Origin: Terrimesophilobacter sp044464485
Lineage (GTDB): Bacteria; Actinomycetota; Actinomycetes; Actinomycetales; Microbacteriaceae
DNA: 64,000 nt
Direction: 5' to 3'
Assembly: GCA_044464485.1 (NCBI GenBank)
Contig: JBIQLG010000002.1
Span: 186,001-250,000 of the forward strand
Part shown: one piece after another, positions 1 through 7,499 of the stretch
How positions within the stretch are numbered: position 1 is the stretch's first letter
How the letters are laid out: every line of letters starts with the position of its first letter
The notes under the pieces: model-generated
What the model was told of the DNA's origin: nothing
The model's database searches: none
Seen by the model: the letters and a program-made list of their open reading frames with translations, nothing else
Made by a program: the position numbers and the translations under genes

Positions 1-1048
1 TGACGGTGTCCGCATCGTTCGAGAACGCCGCCACGATCTCGCCACCACCGGTAACGGCATTGCCGCTTCCGTCGATGGACGGGGTCATGAAGGCCCAGAT
101 GTCCTTGTCCGGTCCGACCGTGGTGTTCCCGTTCTTGGGGTCCGTGAGGAATCCGTCGAAGAACGACGCCTGGTGCGTGAGCGAGCAGGTTCCGTTGCCC
201 ATTGCCCGTGCGACATCGCCGAACGGCGTTGCGTTAATGGACTTGACGTCACCGAATCCCGCGTTCACGTAATCCGGGTTCAGCAGAATCTTGCCGAGCT
301 CATCGAATGCACTCTTGATCTTCGGGTCAGAGAACTTGACCTTGTGGCTCACCCAGTCGTCGTAGACCTGCGGTCCAGACTGACGAAGGACGAGGTCTTC
401 GATCCAGTCGGTGCCCGGCCATCCGGTCGCCGCATCAGATCCGAAACCAGCGCACCACGGTGCCGTACCCAGCTTCTCCTGCATCTCCTTGGTCAGGTCG
501 AGCAGGCCCTGCCAGGTGGTGGGAACGGTCCATCCGTTGTCGGCGAACTGCTTCGGCGAGTACCAGATGAAGCCTTTGACGCTCGCCATGAGCGGCGCGC
601 CGTAAAGGACTCCGTCGGTGGTCGCGTAGTTGGCCCAGTCCTTCGACCAGTACTTCTCTGCGTTTGCCTTCACGCCGGGGGGCGCAGGCTGGATGAGGTC
701 GCGCGAAGCGAGATCGGCCAGCAGACCCGGCTGCGGGAAGATTGCGAGATCCGGAGCATTTCCGCCTTGGGCCCGGATGCTGATCTGGGTCTCGAACTCT
801 TTGCTCGCCTCGTACTTGATCTGGATGTTGTTTTCCTTCTCCCAGTCCGCCCAGGACTTTTCGAGAAGCTCTGCTTCAGTGTCGGAAATTGTTCCGTAAA
901 TCGTTACGACACCGTCTGCTTTCCCGGCATCGCCGGGGCCGTGCGCGTCATCACCGGTGCCACCACCGGAGCAGCCAACAAGCGCAAGGCTGGATACCGC
1001 CAAAATCGCCAGTGGAGCAGTGAGACGTCTGTGCAAGGTGGAACTCAT
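1..1048 (-). CDS. ABC transporter sugar-binding lipoprotein (3' end outside window)
   Basis: Reading from the ATG at 1048 gives an open frame of about 349 codons that leaves the window without a stop. The first residues form a lipoprotein signal peptide (MSSTLHRRLTAPLAIL... with lipobox LVGC, Cys about residue 25). The mature part (TIYGTISDTEAELLEKSWAD and later ASVKGFIWYSPKQF) has the look of extracellular solute-binding family 1, which hands carbohydrates to an ABC permease. AGGGAGG-like sequence lies just upstream of the start. It diverges from a LacI regulator, with two palindromic operators between, so sugar-regulated expression is likely. Permease genes would be expected beyond the window edge. 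The family is clear; the substrate cannot be told. Confidence 0.88.
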   Translation of the reverse strand, partial: MSSTLHRRLTAPLAILAVSSLALVGCSGGGTGDDAHGPGDAGKADGVVTIYGTISDTEAELLEKSWADWEKENNIQIKYEASKEFETQISIRAQGGNAPDLAIFPQPGLLADLASRDLIQPAPPGVKANAEKYWSKDWANYATTDGVLYGAPLMASVKGFIWYSPKQFADNGWTVPTTWQGLLDLTKEMQEKLGTAPWCAGFGSDAATGWPGTDWIEDLVLRQSGPQVYDDWVSHKVKFSDPKIKSAFDELGKILLNPDYVNAGFGDVKSINATPFGDVARAMGNGTCSLTHQASFFDGFLTDPKNGNTTVGPDKDIWAFMTPSIDGSGNAVTGGGEIVAAFSNDADTV

Positions 1049-1153
1049 GTACTTCCCTCCTCATTGAGGCCAGCCCGTCGGGCAGTTTTGGGATCCCGCG
1101 GGTTCTTCATTGCTGCGGATCAGCCCCGAGATGGCAAATCCTGCCCAACTTCG

Positions 1154-1165
1154 GGAACCGGTTCC
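1154..1165. promoter_or_regulatory. LacI-type operator, copy 1
   Basis: GGAACCGGTTCC is a perfect 12-bp palindrome with the central CG typical of LacI/GalR operators. It lies 106 bp upstream of the binding-protein start. The same palindrome recurs 157 bp away, so looping or dual promoter control by the adjacent LacI protein is plausible. Confidence 0.65.
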
Positions 1166-1310
1166 ACGTCACAAACTACGACATGTAGCACGCCGACTGC
1201 AAGCGCTTGGCACCTTGAAATTCCGAATAGTTATCTCTTTTGGCGGCAGAGTGGTCGCAACACTTCGTGCAGCGGCAGAACGCGGAGTGTTGACGTACCT
1301 CCGCAAAGTG

Positions 1311-1324
1311 TGGAACCGGTTCCA
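1311..1324. promoter_or_regulatory. LacI-type operator, copy 2
   Basis: TGGAACCGGTTCCA is a perfect 14-bp palindrome that shares its 12-bp core with the copy at 1154. It lies 54 bp upstream of the GTG start of the LacI regulator, a position suited to autoregulation. Confidence 0.68.
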
Positions 1325-1377
1325 TAAATTTCGCAACGTGAGTATGCTGTGCTGCGAGTGAACTGAGGAGAGCAACC

Positions 1378-2403
1378 GTGAGCGCAATCGGGGACGTGGC
1401 GCGCCTCGCTGGCGTATCCAAGTCGACGGCGAGTCGCGCGCTCAGCGGCCGGGGCTACGTCTCCGATGAAACTCGCGAGCGCGTCGTGCAGGCTGCCGCC
1501 GACCTCGGTTTCGTTGTGTCATCCAACGCTGCCAGCCTGGTCACCGGCCAAACTCGCAATATCGGTGTCGTCATTCCCTTCATCAACCGCTGGTTCTTTG
1601 CGGAAGTGCTTGACGGGATCGAATCGTCGCTCATCAGTTCCGGCTACGACCTGACGCTCTATCGGCTGAGCGCGGATACCGAACAGCGTAGGAGGGTATT
1701 CGACTACTTTCTCGTACGGAAGCGCGTGGACGCGGTGATCGCCGTCGGCATCGAATTGACGACCCGGGAAGTGGACCAGCTGCTTTCTCTCGGCAAACCA
1801 ATAGTCGGTCTTGGTGGCCCCATCGACGGCATCCCCACCGTGAATATCGACGATGTCGACACGACTCGATTGGCGACAGAGCATTTGCTCTCGCTCGGAC
1901 ACCAAAAAATCATGCACCTCGGGGGCGACCTTCAGGAGCAGATGGACTTTCGGGTTCATGCTCAGCGGCTTACCGGCTTTCAGGACGCGATGACGGCAGC
2001 CGGTCACACCGCGGACGACAATTTTCGTGCGGTTCCCTTCACCATCCCCGGCGGTTACGAGGGTGCACTCCAGCTTCTCGCTGATCCGCGCCAGCGGCCG
2101 ACCGCCATTGTCGCCGGATGTGACGAGGTTGCCATCGGCGTGATTGTCGCAGCGCGCCAGCTGGGAATTCACATCCCCTCGCAGCTCTCCGTCATCGGCA
2201 TCGACGGACATCCGCTTGCCGCCATGTTCGGCCTCACCACGTTCGAACAGCATCCTTCGAATCAGGGAACGCGTGTGGCCGAGCTTATTCTCGAGCGACT
2301 GGATCCCACCATTGACGAGAATGAGAAACCCGCCGAGTTGCGCATCACGATGCCCGCGTCGCTCTTCGTGCGATCGAGCACCTCCGCTCCCCCAGCAGAG
2401 TAG
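1378..2403 (+). CDS. LacI family transcriptional regulator
   Basis: A 341-residue protein, full length for the family. The N-terminal helix-turn-helix (IGDVARLAGVSKSTASRALS, residues about 3-22) and hinge helix region (VVSSNAASLVTGQT) are followed by a periplasmic-binding-protein-like effector domain (NIGVVIPFINRWFF; GCDEVAIG; SVIGIDGHPLA). The start is GTG at 1378 preceded by GAGGAG. It diverges from the sugar-binding lipoprotein and is presumably its sugar-responsive repressor, acting at the GGAACCGGTTCC palindromes. A second LacI gene at the far end of the window has a very similar N-terminus. Confidence 0.93.
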   Translation: MSAIGDVARLAGVSKSTASRALSGRGYVSDETRERVVQAAADLGFVVSSNAASLVTGQTRNIGVVIPFINRWFFAEVLDGIESSLISSGYDLTLYRLSADTEQRRRVFDYFLVRKRVDAVIAVGIELTTREVDQLLSLGKPIVGLGGPIDGIPTVNIDDVDTTRLATEHLLSLGHQKIMHLGGDLQEQMDFRVHAQRLTGFQDAMTAAGHTADDNFRAVPFTIPGGYEGALQLLADPRQRPTAIVAGCDEVAIGVIVAARQLGIHIPSQLSVIGIDGHPLAAMFGLTTFEQHPSNQGTRVAELILERLDPTIDENEKPAELRITMPASLFVRSSTSAPPAE

Positions 2404-2485
2404 GCGAGGCGGCCGCAGGAACCCTCGACCGGCCAAAAGCCAGGGTCTCGGAAGCCTCTGTGTTCACGCTTGCCAGCACCACGCA

Positions 2486-2518
2486 CAAAGGCGCCGCCCG
2501 GTTGGGGCAGCGCCTTTG
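2486..2518 (-). terminator. Hairpin terminator after rplL
   Basis: CAAAGGCGC (2486-2494) pairs with GCGCCTTTG (2510-2518), with an inner GC-rich stem and a short loop. It lies about 30 bp beyond the rplL stop. The tail is not strongly T-rich, so termination strength is uncertain. Confidence 0.55.
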
Positions 2519-2548
2519 CACGGCGACCGGGGATTCCCCGGCGCTGAG

Positions 2549-2938
2549 TTACTTGAGCGTGACGGTGGCGCCAGCCTCTTCGAGCTGAGCCTTCGCCTTG
2601 TCCGCGTTCTCCTTGTTGACGCCCTCGAGCACAGTGCTCGGTGCGCCGTCAACGAGAGCCTTCGCCTCGCCGAGGCCGAGGCTCGTGAGAGCGCGGACCT
2701 CCTTGATGACCTGGATCTTCTTGTCGCCGGCCGCGTCGAGGACCACGTCGAACGTGTCCTTCTCCTCGGCCTCTTCGGCGGGAGCCGCAGCGGCCCCACC
2801 ACCGGCGGCCGCGACCGCGACGGGTGCAGCAGCGGTGACCTCGAAGGTCTCCTCGAACTTCTTCACGAACTCGCTGAGCTCAATGAGGGTGAGCTCCTTG
2901 AACGCGTCCAGCAGCTGGTCTGTGGTCAGCTTTGCCAT
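2549..2938 (-). CDS. rplL: 50S ribosomal protein L7/L12
   Basis: A 129-residue acidic protein that forms the flexible stalk recruiting translation factors to the ribosome. The N-terminal dimerisation helix (LTTDQLLDAFKELTLIELSEFVKKFEE), an Ala/Gly-rich hinge at residues about 40-57, and the C-terminal domain (DVVLDAAGDKKIQVIKEVR; LGEAKALVDGAP) are all present. An AAGGAG-type site precedes the ATG. It follows rplJ by 68 bp on the same strand, the standard L10-L12 arrangement, and a hairpin closes the unit. Confidence 0.98.
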   Translation of the reverse strand: MAKLTTDQLLDAFKELTLIELSEFVKKFEETFEVTAAAPVAVAAAGGGAAAAPAEEAEEKDTFDVVLDAAGDKKIQVIKEVRALTSLGLGEAKALVDGAPSTVLEGVNKENADKAKAQLEEAGATVTLK

Positions 2939-3006
2939 GTTTTTCTCCTTATTACGAACGTTTCAGATCTGACGCGCCGAGCCTGCCCGGCGCCGTTGTT
3001 TTCGAC

Positions 3007-3516
3007 TCAGGCATCCTGCTTCTGGCGCAGCGCGTCGACCGTGCGAACGGCCTTCGACAGCGGTGCGTTGAACAGGTATGCCGCGCCGAACAGCGACTGC
3101 TTGAAGGCGCCAGCGAGCTTTGCCAGCAGCACCTCCCGGCTTTCGAGATCGGCGAGCTTGTTGACCTCTGCTGCAGTAAGGGGGTTTCCGTCGAAGAAAC
3201 CTCCCTTGACGACGAGCAAAGGGTTTGCCTTGGCAAAGTCACGCAAAGCTTTCGCCACGGCGACGGTGTCTCCGTGTACGAAAGCGATTGCCGAGGGGCC
3301 GACAAGCTCGTCGTCAAACGAGCTGATGCCTGCCGCATTCGCTGCAATCTTGGTCAGCGTATTCTTCACCACGGCGTATGTTGCGTGCGCACTGATCGAA
3401 CTCCGCAGTTGCGTAAGTTGCGAGACAGTGAGCCCGCGATACTCGGTGAGCAGAACGGCATCTGAGCTGCGGAACAATTCCGTAAGCTCGGCGACCGATG
3501 CTTCCTTGTTCGCCAT
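3007..3516 (-). CDS. rplJ: 50S ribosomal protein L10
   Basis: A 169-residue protein beginning MANKEASVAELTELF, which anchors L7/L12 dimers to 23S rRNA. The sequence LLTEYRGLTVSQLTQLR is the usual L10 N-terminal motif. The ATG at 3516 is chosen over an upstream in-frame start because AAAGGAG lies five bases before it and because L10 proteins begin at this point. The gene heads the rplJ-rplL unit. It is not adjacent to rplK-rplA: about 2.8 kb of unrelated genes intervene. The leader carries hairpins typical of autogenous L10 control. Confidence 0.97.
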   Translation of the reverse strand: MANKEASVAELTELFRSSDAVLLTEYRGLTVSQLTQLRSSISAHATYAVVKNTLTKIAANAAGISSFDDELVGPSAIAFVHGDTVAVAKALRDFAKANPLLVVKGGFFDGNPLTAAEVNKLADLESREVLLAKLAGAFKQSLFGAAYLFNAPLSKAVRTVDALRQKQDA

Positions 3517-3600
3517 GGCACTCCTTTTTTTCGGTGACCACCGGGCGAAGAGGCAAAAGAAAAGGCTCCGGCGCACGCGCACGGAGCAGGAATTCCGACA
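3517..3600 (-). promoter_or_regulatory. rplJ mRNA leader with attenuator-like hairpin
   Basis: Read on the minus strand, GCTCCG (3587-3582) and CGGAGC (3570-3565) form a stem followed directly by CTTTTCTTTT, a terminator-like arrangement. A second small stem, CGGTG-GT-CACCG, lies between it and the ribosome-binding site. Known bacterial L10 leaders are folded targets of the L10-L12 complex; assignment to that class is by position and structure only. Confidence 0.5.
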
Positions 3601-3733
3601 ATCGGATGACTACTTCACACACCTGCGCGGGCGTTCGCTTCTGCAAACCTTCGCGACATCCCCTTGCGGGCACGCCGAACCAGCGGTCTTTGGCTGCACT
3701 CAGACTACGCGATGATGCTGGGGCTGCGCAAAC

Positions 3734-4891
3734 TCAGGCCTCGCTGTCGCTCGCGCGCGAATCATCGTCGGGCGCAGTCTTCGAGGGCTTCGGCTTCGTG
3801 GGCGCGTTGGTGGATTTCGCGGTCGTTGATGTCGCGGACGTTGATTTCCGGGCCGTTGATTTCGCGGACGTTGATGTCGAGGGCGTTGATTTCCGGGCCG
3901 TTGATTTCGCGGACGTTGATGTCGAGGGCGTTGATTTCCCCGACACGGTGTTCGCATTCACGGGTTGCCGGGACGCGGGCTTCGACGTCGCTGCTTTCGA
4001 TGGTGCCTGCTTCGGTGCCCTGGTATTCGGTGCAGCCGGGTTGGACGAGGTTGATGTGGTCACGGTACTGCCGCCGGCCTTCGCAGACCGCGCAGGTTGC
4101 TTCGACCGGGTGGCGCCAACTTCCGCGACTTTCGCCGCAAACGCCCCGTCGAGGACTGGCACGGCCTCGTCGGCGGTGTCGCCTTCGAGTTCCGCGAGCT
4201 CTGATTTTGTTCGCTTCACCGGCAGAAGCACAAAAATCGCGACGCCCAATATGACGATCCCGAGGACGAGTGCGGCGATCGCAACGCCCGTTGGCTTCTC
4301 GTCCTGCGTGGGAATCACGGTCGTGAGGAGCCGCTGGTATGCCTGTGTAGAAATCGTCCCCGTGATGCCGGAGGTACCGGGAACAAGAGTGACGAGCGAA
4401 TCATCGACCTCGGCAAACCACGCTCCCCTCTCGGCATCATGGACGAGGGAAGCATCTTTGGGCGCAGCCGCAATCTCCCGCGCCAACTCAGCGCTGTCGA
4501 AGGACGCGAGTTCCGGCTCGTTGGTCGTCGGATTGATCCACACTGTTGCCAGGCCGAGAACGTCGCCACGCACGCTGACGGGAGCTACCCAGTTGTTCGT
4601 GAGTCGTGTCGGATCGGATGTGGCGTGTCCCGCGAGAAAATCAGGCGTCCATTCGCGCACGCGCGAGATTGCTCCGACCTTCGTTGTCCCATCAAAGTCG
4701 ACGCCCTTGGTCACACCGTTTCCCGACCCATAAAGGTCGATGAGCCGGGGAATGAGCCCCTCGGCAAAGTATTCGGCAACGGGTTGGGGCGTTTTGGGTG
4801 CGTCGGCGGCGACGGCAGCGGGTACCACCACCACAGCACAGGCGAATGCGACGATGGCGGCCGCAACTCGTCCGATAGTTCGCACTGTCAC
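3734..4891 (-). CDS. Exported single-pass membrane protein with K/S/T repeat tail
   Basis: About 385 residues; family not recognised. Starting at GTG 4891 (GAAGGA six bases upstream; a GTG at 4918 is also possible), it has a signal peptide (VAAAIVAFACAVVVVPAAVAADA). An extracellular domain of about 170 residues follows, then one membrane segment (IAALVLGIVILGVAIFVLLPV) and a basic anchor (KRTK). The remaining 155 or so residues would be cytoplasmic and are rich in Ala, Ser, Thr, Lys and Pro, ending in a tandem repeat built on the five-residue unit KSTxx (KSTPSTSTSA, KSTAR). The tail resembles linker-histone-like basic tails and might bind nucleic acid or cell-wall polymers; this is inference. 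It lies between rplJ and the divergent nuclease gene. Confidence 0.75.
   Translation of the reverse strand: MTVRTIGRVAAAIVAFACAVVVVPAAVAADAPKTPQPVAEYFAEGLIPRLIDLYGSGNGVTKGVDFDGTTKVGAISRVREWTPDFLAGHATSDPTRLTNNWVAPVSVRGDVLGLATVWINPTTNEPELASFDSAELAREIAAAPKDASLVHDAERGAWFAEVDDSLVTLVPGTSGITGTISTQAYQRLLTTVIPTQDEKPTGVAIAALVLGIVILGVAIFVLLPVKRTKSELAELEGDTADEAVPVLDGAFAAKVAEVGATRSKQPARSAKAGGSTVTTSTSSNPAAPNTRAPKQAPSKAATSKPASRQPVNANTVSGKSTPSTSTSAKSTARKSTPSTSTSAKSTARKSTSATSTTAKSTNAPTKPKPSKTAPDDDSRASDSEA
3810..3944. repeat. In-gene tandem repeat (45-bp unit made of 15-bp subunits)
   Basis: Two identical 45-bp units lie at 3840-3884 and 3885-3929, flanked by partial, diverged copies. Each unit consists of three 15-bp subrepeats starting GTTGAT. 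The period is a multiple of three, so copy-number change would lengthen or shorten the KSTxx protein tail without breaking the frame. Confidence 0.85.
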
Positions 4892-4968
4892 GTCGGGTCC
4901 TTCGAGGTTGGGGGCCACACCAGTCTGTCACTTCGGGCATCCAGTTGGGGTCAAGGCACAATGGTCGT

Positions 4969-5568
4969 GTGACATTTTCCCCGCAACTGTGGAACGATCC
5001 GAGTTCCACCTACCGCTCCCGCGTGGTCGCGCAATCCAGCGACCGTCCCTCGTGGCTGCGCGCGCGCTCGCAAGGCGTCACCGCCACGGATGTCGCGAAG
5101 CTGTCGAGTGAACGGTCACTCATGACTGTCGCGCGAGAGAAGCTGCTGGGCGGGTCGTTCACGGGAAACGCCTACACCGATCACGGCCGGGCGAGGGAAC
5201 CGGAAATCGCGCGCTGGGTGCGATCCGTCTACGGCATCGAGCCGAGCATCGATCTGTATCACGCGGAGGACAATCCGCTGCACTTGGCGACGCCGGACGG
5301 CATCCGGGTCGTCGCCTCGGGTCTCGAACTTGCCGAAATCAAGACCACATCGCGTGCCTGGCGCAGTATTCCGCGGTCCTACCTGCGGCAGGTGTGGTGG
5401 CAGCAATACGTCTTAGGTGCCGAACGCACCCTCGTCGTGTGGGAGCAACACAGGGACTTCGTGCCCATTGACTCCGAGCCCCAGGTGCGGTGGGTCGACA
5501 GGGATGAGAACGAGATCCATCAGCTCGTGCGACTCGCGGATGCCCTGCTGGCTCTCCTGCATCCCTGA
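4969..5568 (+). CDS. YqaJ-family recombinase-type exonuclease
   Basis: About 199 residues from the GTG at 4969; a TTG at 4945 would add eight. The PD-(D/E)XK-type layout of YqaJ/lambda-exonuclease proteins is visible: WLRARSQGVTATDVAKL near the N-terminus, then REPEIARWV (Glu), an Asp-bearing strand TPDGIRVV, and LAEIKTT (E-x-K) followed by YLRQVWWQQYVLGAERTLVV. In phages such nucleases digest DNA 5'-3' for single-strand annealing. This copy is chromosomal with no phage genes nearby, so its role is probably general DNA processing. The 3' end overlaps the convergent membrane-protein gene by 156 bp. Confidence 0.85.
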   Translation: MTFSPQLWNDPSSTYRSRVVAQSSDRPSWLRARSQGVTATDVAKLSSERSLMTVAREKLLGGSFTGNAYTDHGRAREPEIARWVRSVYGIEPSIDLYHAEDNPLHLATPDGIRVVASGLELAEIKTTSRAWRSIPRSYLRQVWWQQYVLGAERTLVVWEQHRDFVPIDSEPQVRWVDRDENEIHQLVRLADALLALLHP

Positions 5569-6207
5569 CGTTTGCCCGACCGCTATTCCGAAAGCCGCGA
5601 GCCAGCCGAGCGCCACCGTCGTAGCCAACAGCTCGAATACGCTTCCCACGTTCGTGGCAAACCGTGCGAGCGAAAGGATTCCACCGGAACCGGCAATGAC
5701 CGCGACCGCGAATCCGCTGCACAGGGACAGCATTCTCAGCGCGCGGTGGCCGACCGCGAACGAGACCTGAAGCATCGCGAAGCAAGCGGCACCGAATGCG
5801 AGTACCGCTACGGAAGTGTGAATAAAATCCTGCCACGTGAATGTCGGCCCATAGGGCAGCGGGCATCCTCGTGTGCAGGTAATTTCGGACGCCACGAGAA
5901 AGAACGCGCACCCCACCCACAGCGTGACCGCCGGCGTGCAGGCACGCAGCAGCGGCGCAACGGTTCGGATCCGCCGACCGCACCACGCAATGAGGCTGCC
6001 ACCGGCAACGATGAGCAGGAGCGCGGCACGAAACCAGTCCGCGGTCGGTTCACCCGGCGCGCCGAGCTCGCTCACGTACAACTCTCGCGGGATGCTCAGC
6101 CGCGCACCCCAGATGATGGCGAGCGCGGCAATCACGAGGAGGCATCCGAAAATGGCGAGGACTCGGTCACGGCGGCCACGGCCGACCATCGGGAAAGCGT
6201 CGGTCAC
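5413..6207 (-). CDS. DUF998-like integral membrane protein
   Basis: A 264-residue protein with about six hydrophobic segments (for example LAIFGCLLVIAALAIIWGARL; AALLLIVAGGSLIAW; VTLWVGCAFFLVASEI; FAVAVIAGSGGIL; TVALGWLAAFGIAVG) and an extracellular Cys pair (ITCTRGCPLP). The layout fits the DUF998 group of unknown function. The last 50 or so residues are hydrophilic and are encoded entirely on the strand opposite the nuclease gene, so they may be a read-through extension rather than a functional domain. The rplA terminator lies upstream, so it is probably a separate transcription unit. Confidence 0.72.
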   Translation of the reverse strand: MTDAFPMVGRGRRDRVLAIFGCLLVIAALAIIWGARLSIPRELYVSELGAPGEPTADWFRAALLLIVAGGSLIAWCGRRIRTVAPLLRACTPAVTLWVGCAFFLVASEITCTRGCPLPYGPTFTWQDFIHTSVAVLAFGAACFAMLQVSFAVGHRALRMLSLCSGFAVAVIAGSGGILSLARFATNVGSVFELLATTVALGWLAAFGIAVGQTSGMQESQQGIRESHELMDLVLIPVDPPHLGLGVNGHEVPVLLPHDEGAFGT

Positions 6208-6251
6208 GAGAATATGTTATTGATCGCGCTCTTCCGTGTCGATGGGAAAGG

Positions 6252-6278
6252 AAAGACCCCGCCTGGGGCGGGGTCTTT
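6252..6278 (-). terminator. Rho-independent terminator of rplK-rplA
   Basis: AAAGACCCCGCC (6252-6263) and GGCGGGGTCTTT (6267-6278) form a perfect 12-bp stem with a 3-base loop, about 20 bp beyond the rplA stop. A T-rich tail follows on either strand. Confidence 0.9.
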
Positions 6279-6296
6279 CTTACTGTCTTCGAGCGA

Positions 6297-6986
6297 CTAG
6301 ATGGCCGTGACGTCCAGCGGAATGCCGGGACCAAACGTCGTCGACACCGTGCCCTTCAGCACGTAGCGACCCTTCGAGGAGCTCGGCTTCGACCGGTTGA
6401 TTTCGTCCAGTGCCGCTTTCGCGTTTTCGGCGAGCTGATCCGCCGTGAACGACGCCTTGCCCACGATGAAGTGCACGTTCGAGTGCTTGTCCACGCGGAA
6501 CTCGATCTTTCCGCCCTTGATGTCCGACACCGCTTTTGCGGGGTCCGGGGTAACCGTGCCGGTCTTCGGGTTGGGCATGAGACCGCGAGGTCCCAGCACC
6601 TTGCCGAGCCGCCCGACCTGTCCCATGAGCTCCGGAGTGGACACCGCCGCATCGAAGTTCGTGTAGCCGCCGGCGACCTTCTCGATCAACTCGGAGCCGC
6701 CCACCTCATCCGCACCGGCCGCGAGTGCGGCTTCGGCGGCGGGTCCGGTGGCGAACACGATGACGCGCGCGGTCTTGCCCGTGCCGTGCGGAAGAATGAC
6801 GGTTCCCCGCACCATCTGGTCCGCCTTGCGAGGGTCGACACCGAGCTTGAGCGCCACCTCGACGGTGGAGTCGAACTTTGCCGAACCCGTGGACCGGGCA
6901 ATGCTCACCGCCTCGGTCGGGGTGTAAAACTTGCCGTCTTCGATCTTTGCGGCGGCGGCGCGGTATGCCTTGGATTTGGTTGCCAT
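6297..6986 (-). CDS. rplA: 50S ribosomal protein L1
   Basis: A 229-residue protein of the L1 stalk, which binds 23S rRNA near the E site. It begins MATKSKAYRAAAAKIEDGKFY and contains the domain II and rRNA-binding sequences ADQMVRGTVILPHGTGK, LMPNPKTGTVTPD and KGGKIEFRVDKHSNVHFIVG. It follows rplK with only two bases between stop and start, so the two are co-transcribed. A strong hairpin ends the unit. Confidence 0.98.
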   Translation of the reverse strand: MATKSKAYRAAAAKIEDGKFYTPTEAVSIARSTGSAKFDSTVEVALKLGVDPRKADQMVRGTVILPHGTGKTARVIVFATGPAAEAALAAGADEVGGSELIEKVAGGYTNFDAAVSTPELMGQVGRLGKVLGPRGLMPNPKTGTVTPDPAKAVSDIKGGKIEFRVDKHSNVHFIVGKASFTADQLAENAKAALDEINRSKPSSSKGRYVLKGTVSTTFGPGIPLDVTAI

Positions 6987-6988
6987 GA

Positions 6989-7420
6989 TTACGCCTCCAC
7001 CGTGATTCCCATCGAACGAGCGGTGCCCGCGATGATTTTCTCCGCCGCTGCAACGTCATTGGCGTTGAGGTCAGACATTTTCGTTTCGGCGATCTGACGC
7101 AAAGCGTCCTTGGAAAGTTTGCCGACCTTGACGGTGTGCGGGGTTCCGGAACCCTTCTGCACGCCCGCGGCCTTCTTGATGAGCTCGGCGGCGGGCGGAG
7201 TCTTCAGGATGAACGTGAACGAGCGGTCCTCGTACACGGTGATCTCCACGGGGATGACGTTGCCGCGCTGCGACTCGGTCGCCGCGTTGTACGCCTTGCA
7301 GAACTCCATGATGTTGACGCCGTGCTGTCCGAGCGCCGGCCCGATGGGCGGTGCGGGGTTGGCGGCGCCGGCCTGGATCTGGAGCTTGATGAGCCCCGTC
7401 ACCTTCTTCTTGGGTGCCAT
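6989..7420 (-). CDS. rplK: 50S ribosomal protein L11
   Basis: A 143-residue protein at the factor-binding centre of the large subunit, also the site of thiostrepton action. Signature sequences are IKLQIQAGAANPAPPIGPAL near the N-terminus, NIMEFCKAYN, and the C-terminal rRNA-binding GTARSMGITV. It lies 79 bp downstream of nusG and two bases upstream of rplA, the conserved bacterial order. Confidence 0.98.
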   Translation of the reverse strand: MAPKKKVTGLIKLQIQAGAANPAPPIGPALGQHGVNIMEFCKAYNAATESQRGNVIPVEITVYEDRSFTFILKTPPAAELIKKAAGVQKGSGTPHTVKVGKLSKDALRQIAETKMSDLNANDVAAAEKIIAGTARSMGITVEA

Positions 7421-7499
7421 TCTCTTTCCTTACTTTCGTGCCATCCGTGCGGATGACGCTCCCGACATCCGAACCGGATGCGGTGGTCTGTGCGGTCTG

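Larger units (their letters stand above)
1049..1377. promoter_or_regulatory. Divergent promoter region of binding-protein gene and lacI-type gene
   Basis: This 329-bp gene-free stretch separates the two divergent starts and is more AT-rich than its flanks. It contains two copies of the same 12-bp palindrome (listed separately). No further gene is supported here; the short open frames crossing it are unlike either neighbour. Confidence 0.6.

Noticed and set aside
173..1327. A 384-codon plus-strand frame at the window start
   Set aside because: It is antisense to the binding-lipoprotein gene, which has a signal peptide and lipobox, and it runs through the operator region.
4969..5568. Prophage remnant around the YqaJ-type nuclease
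   Set aside because: No integrase, structural, lysis or attachment-site sequence is nearby, and the flanking genes are housekeeping.
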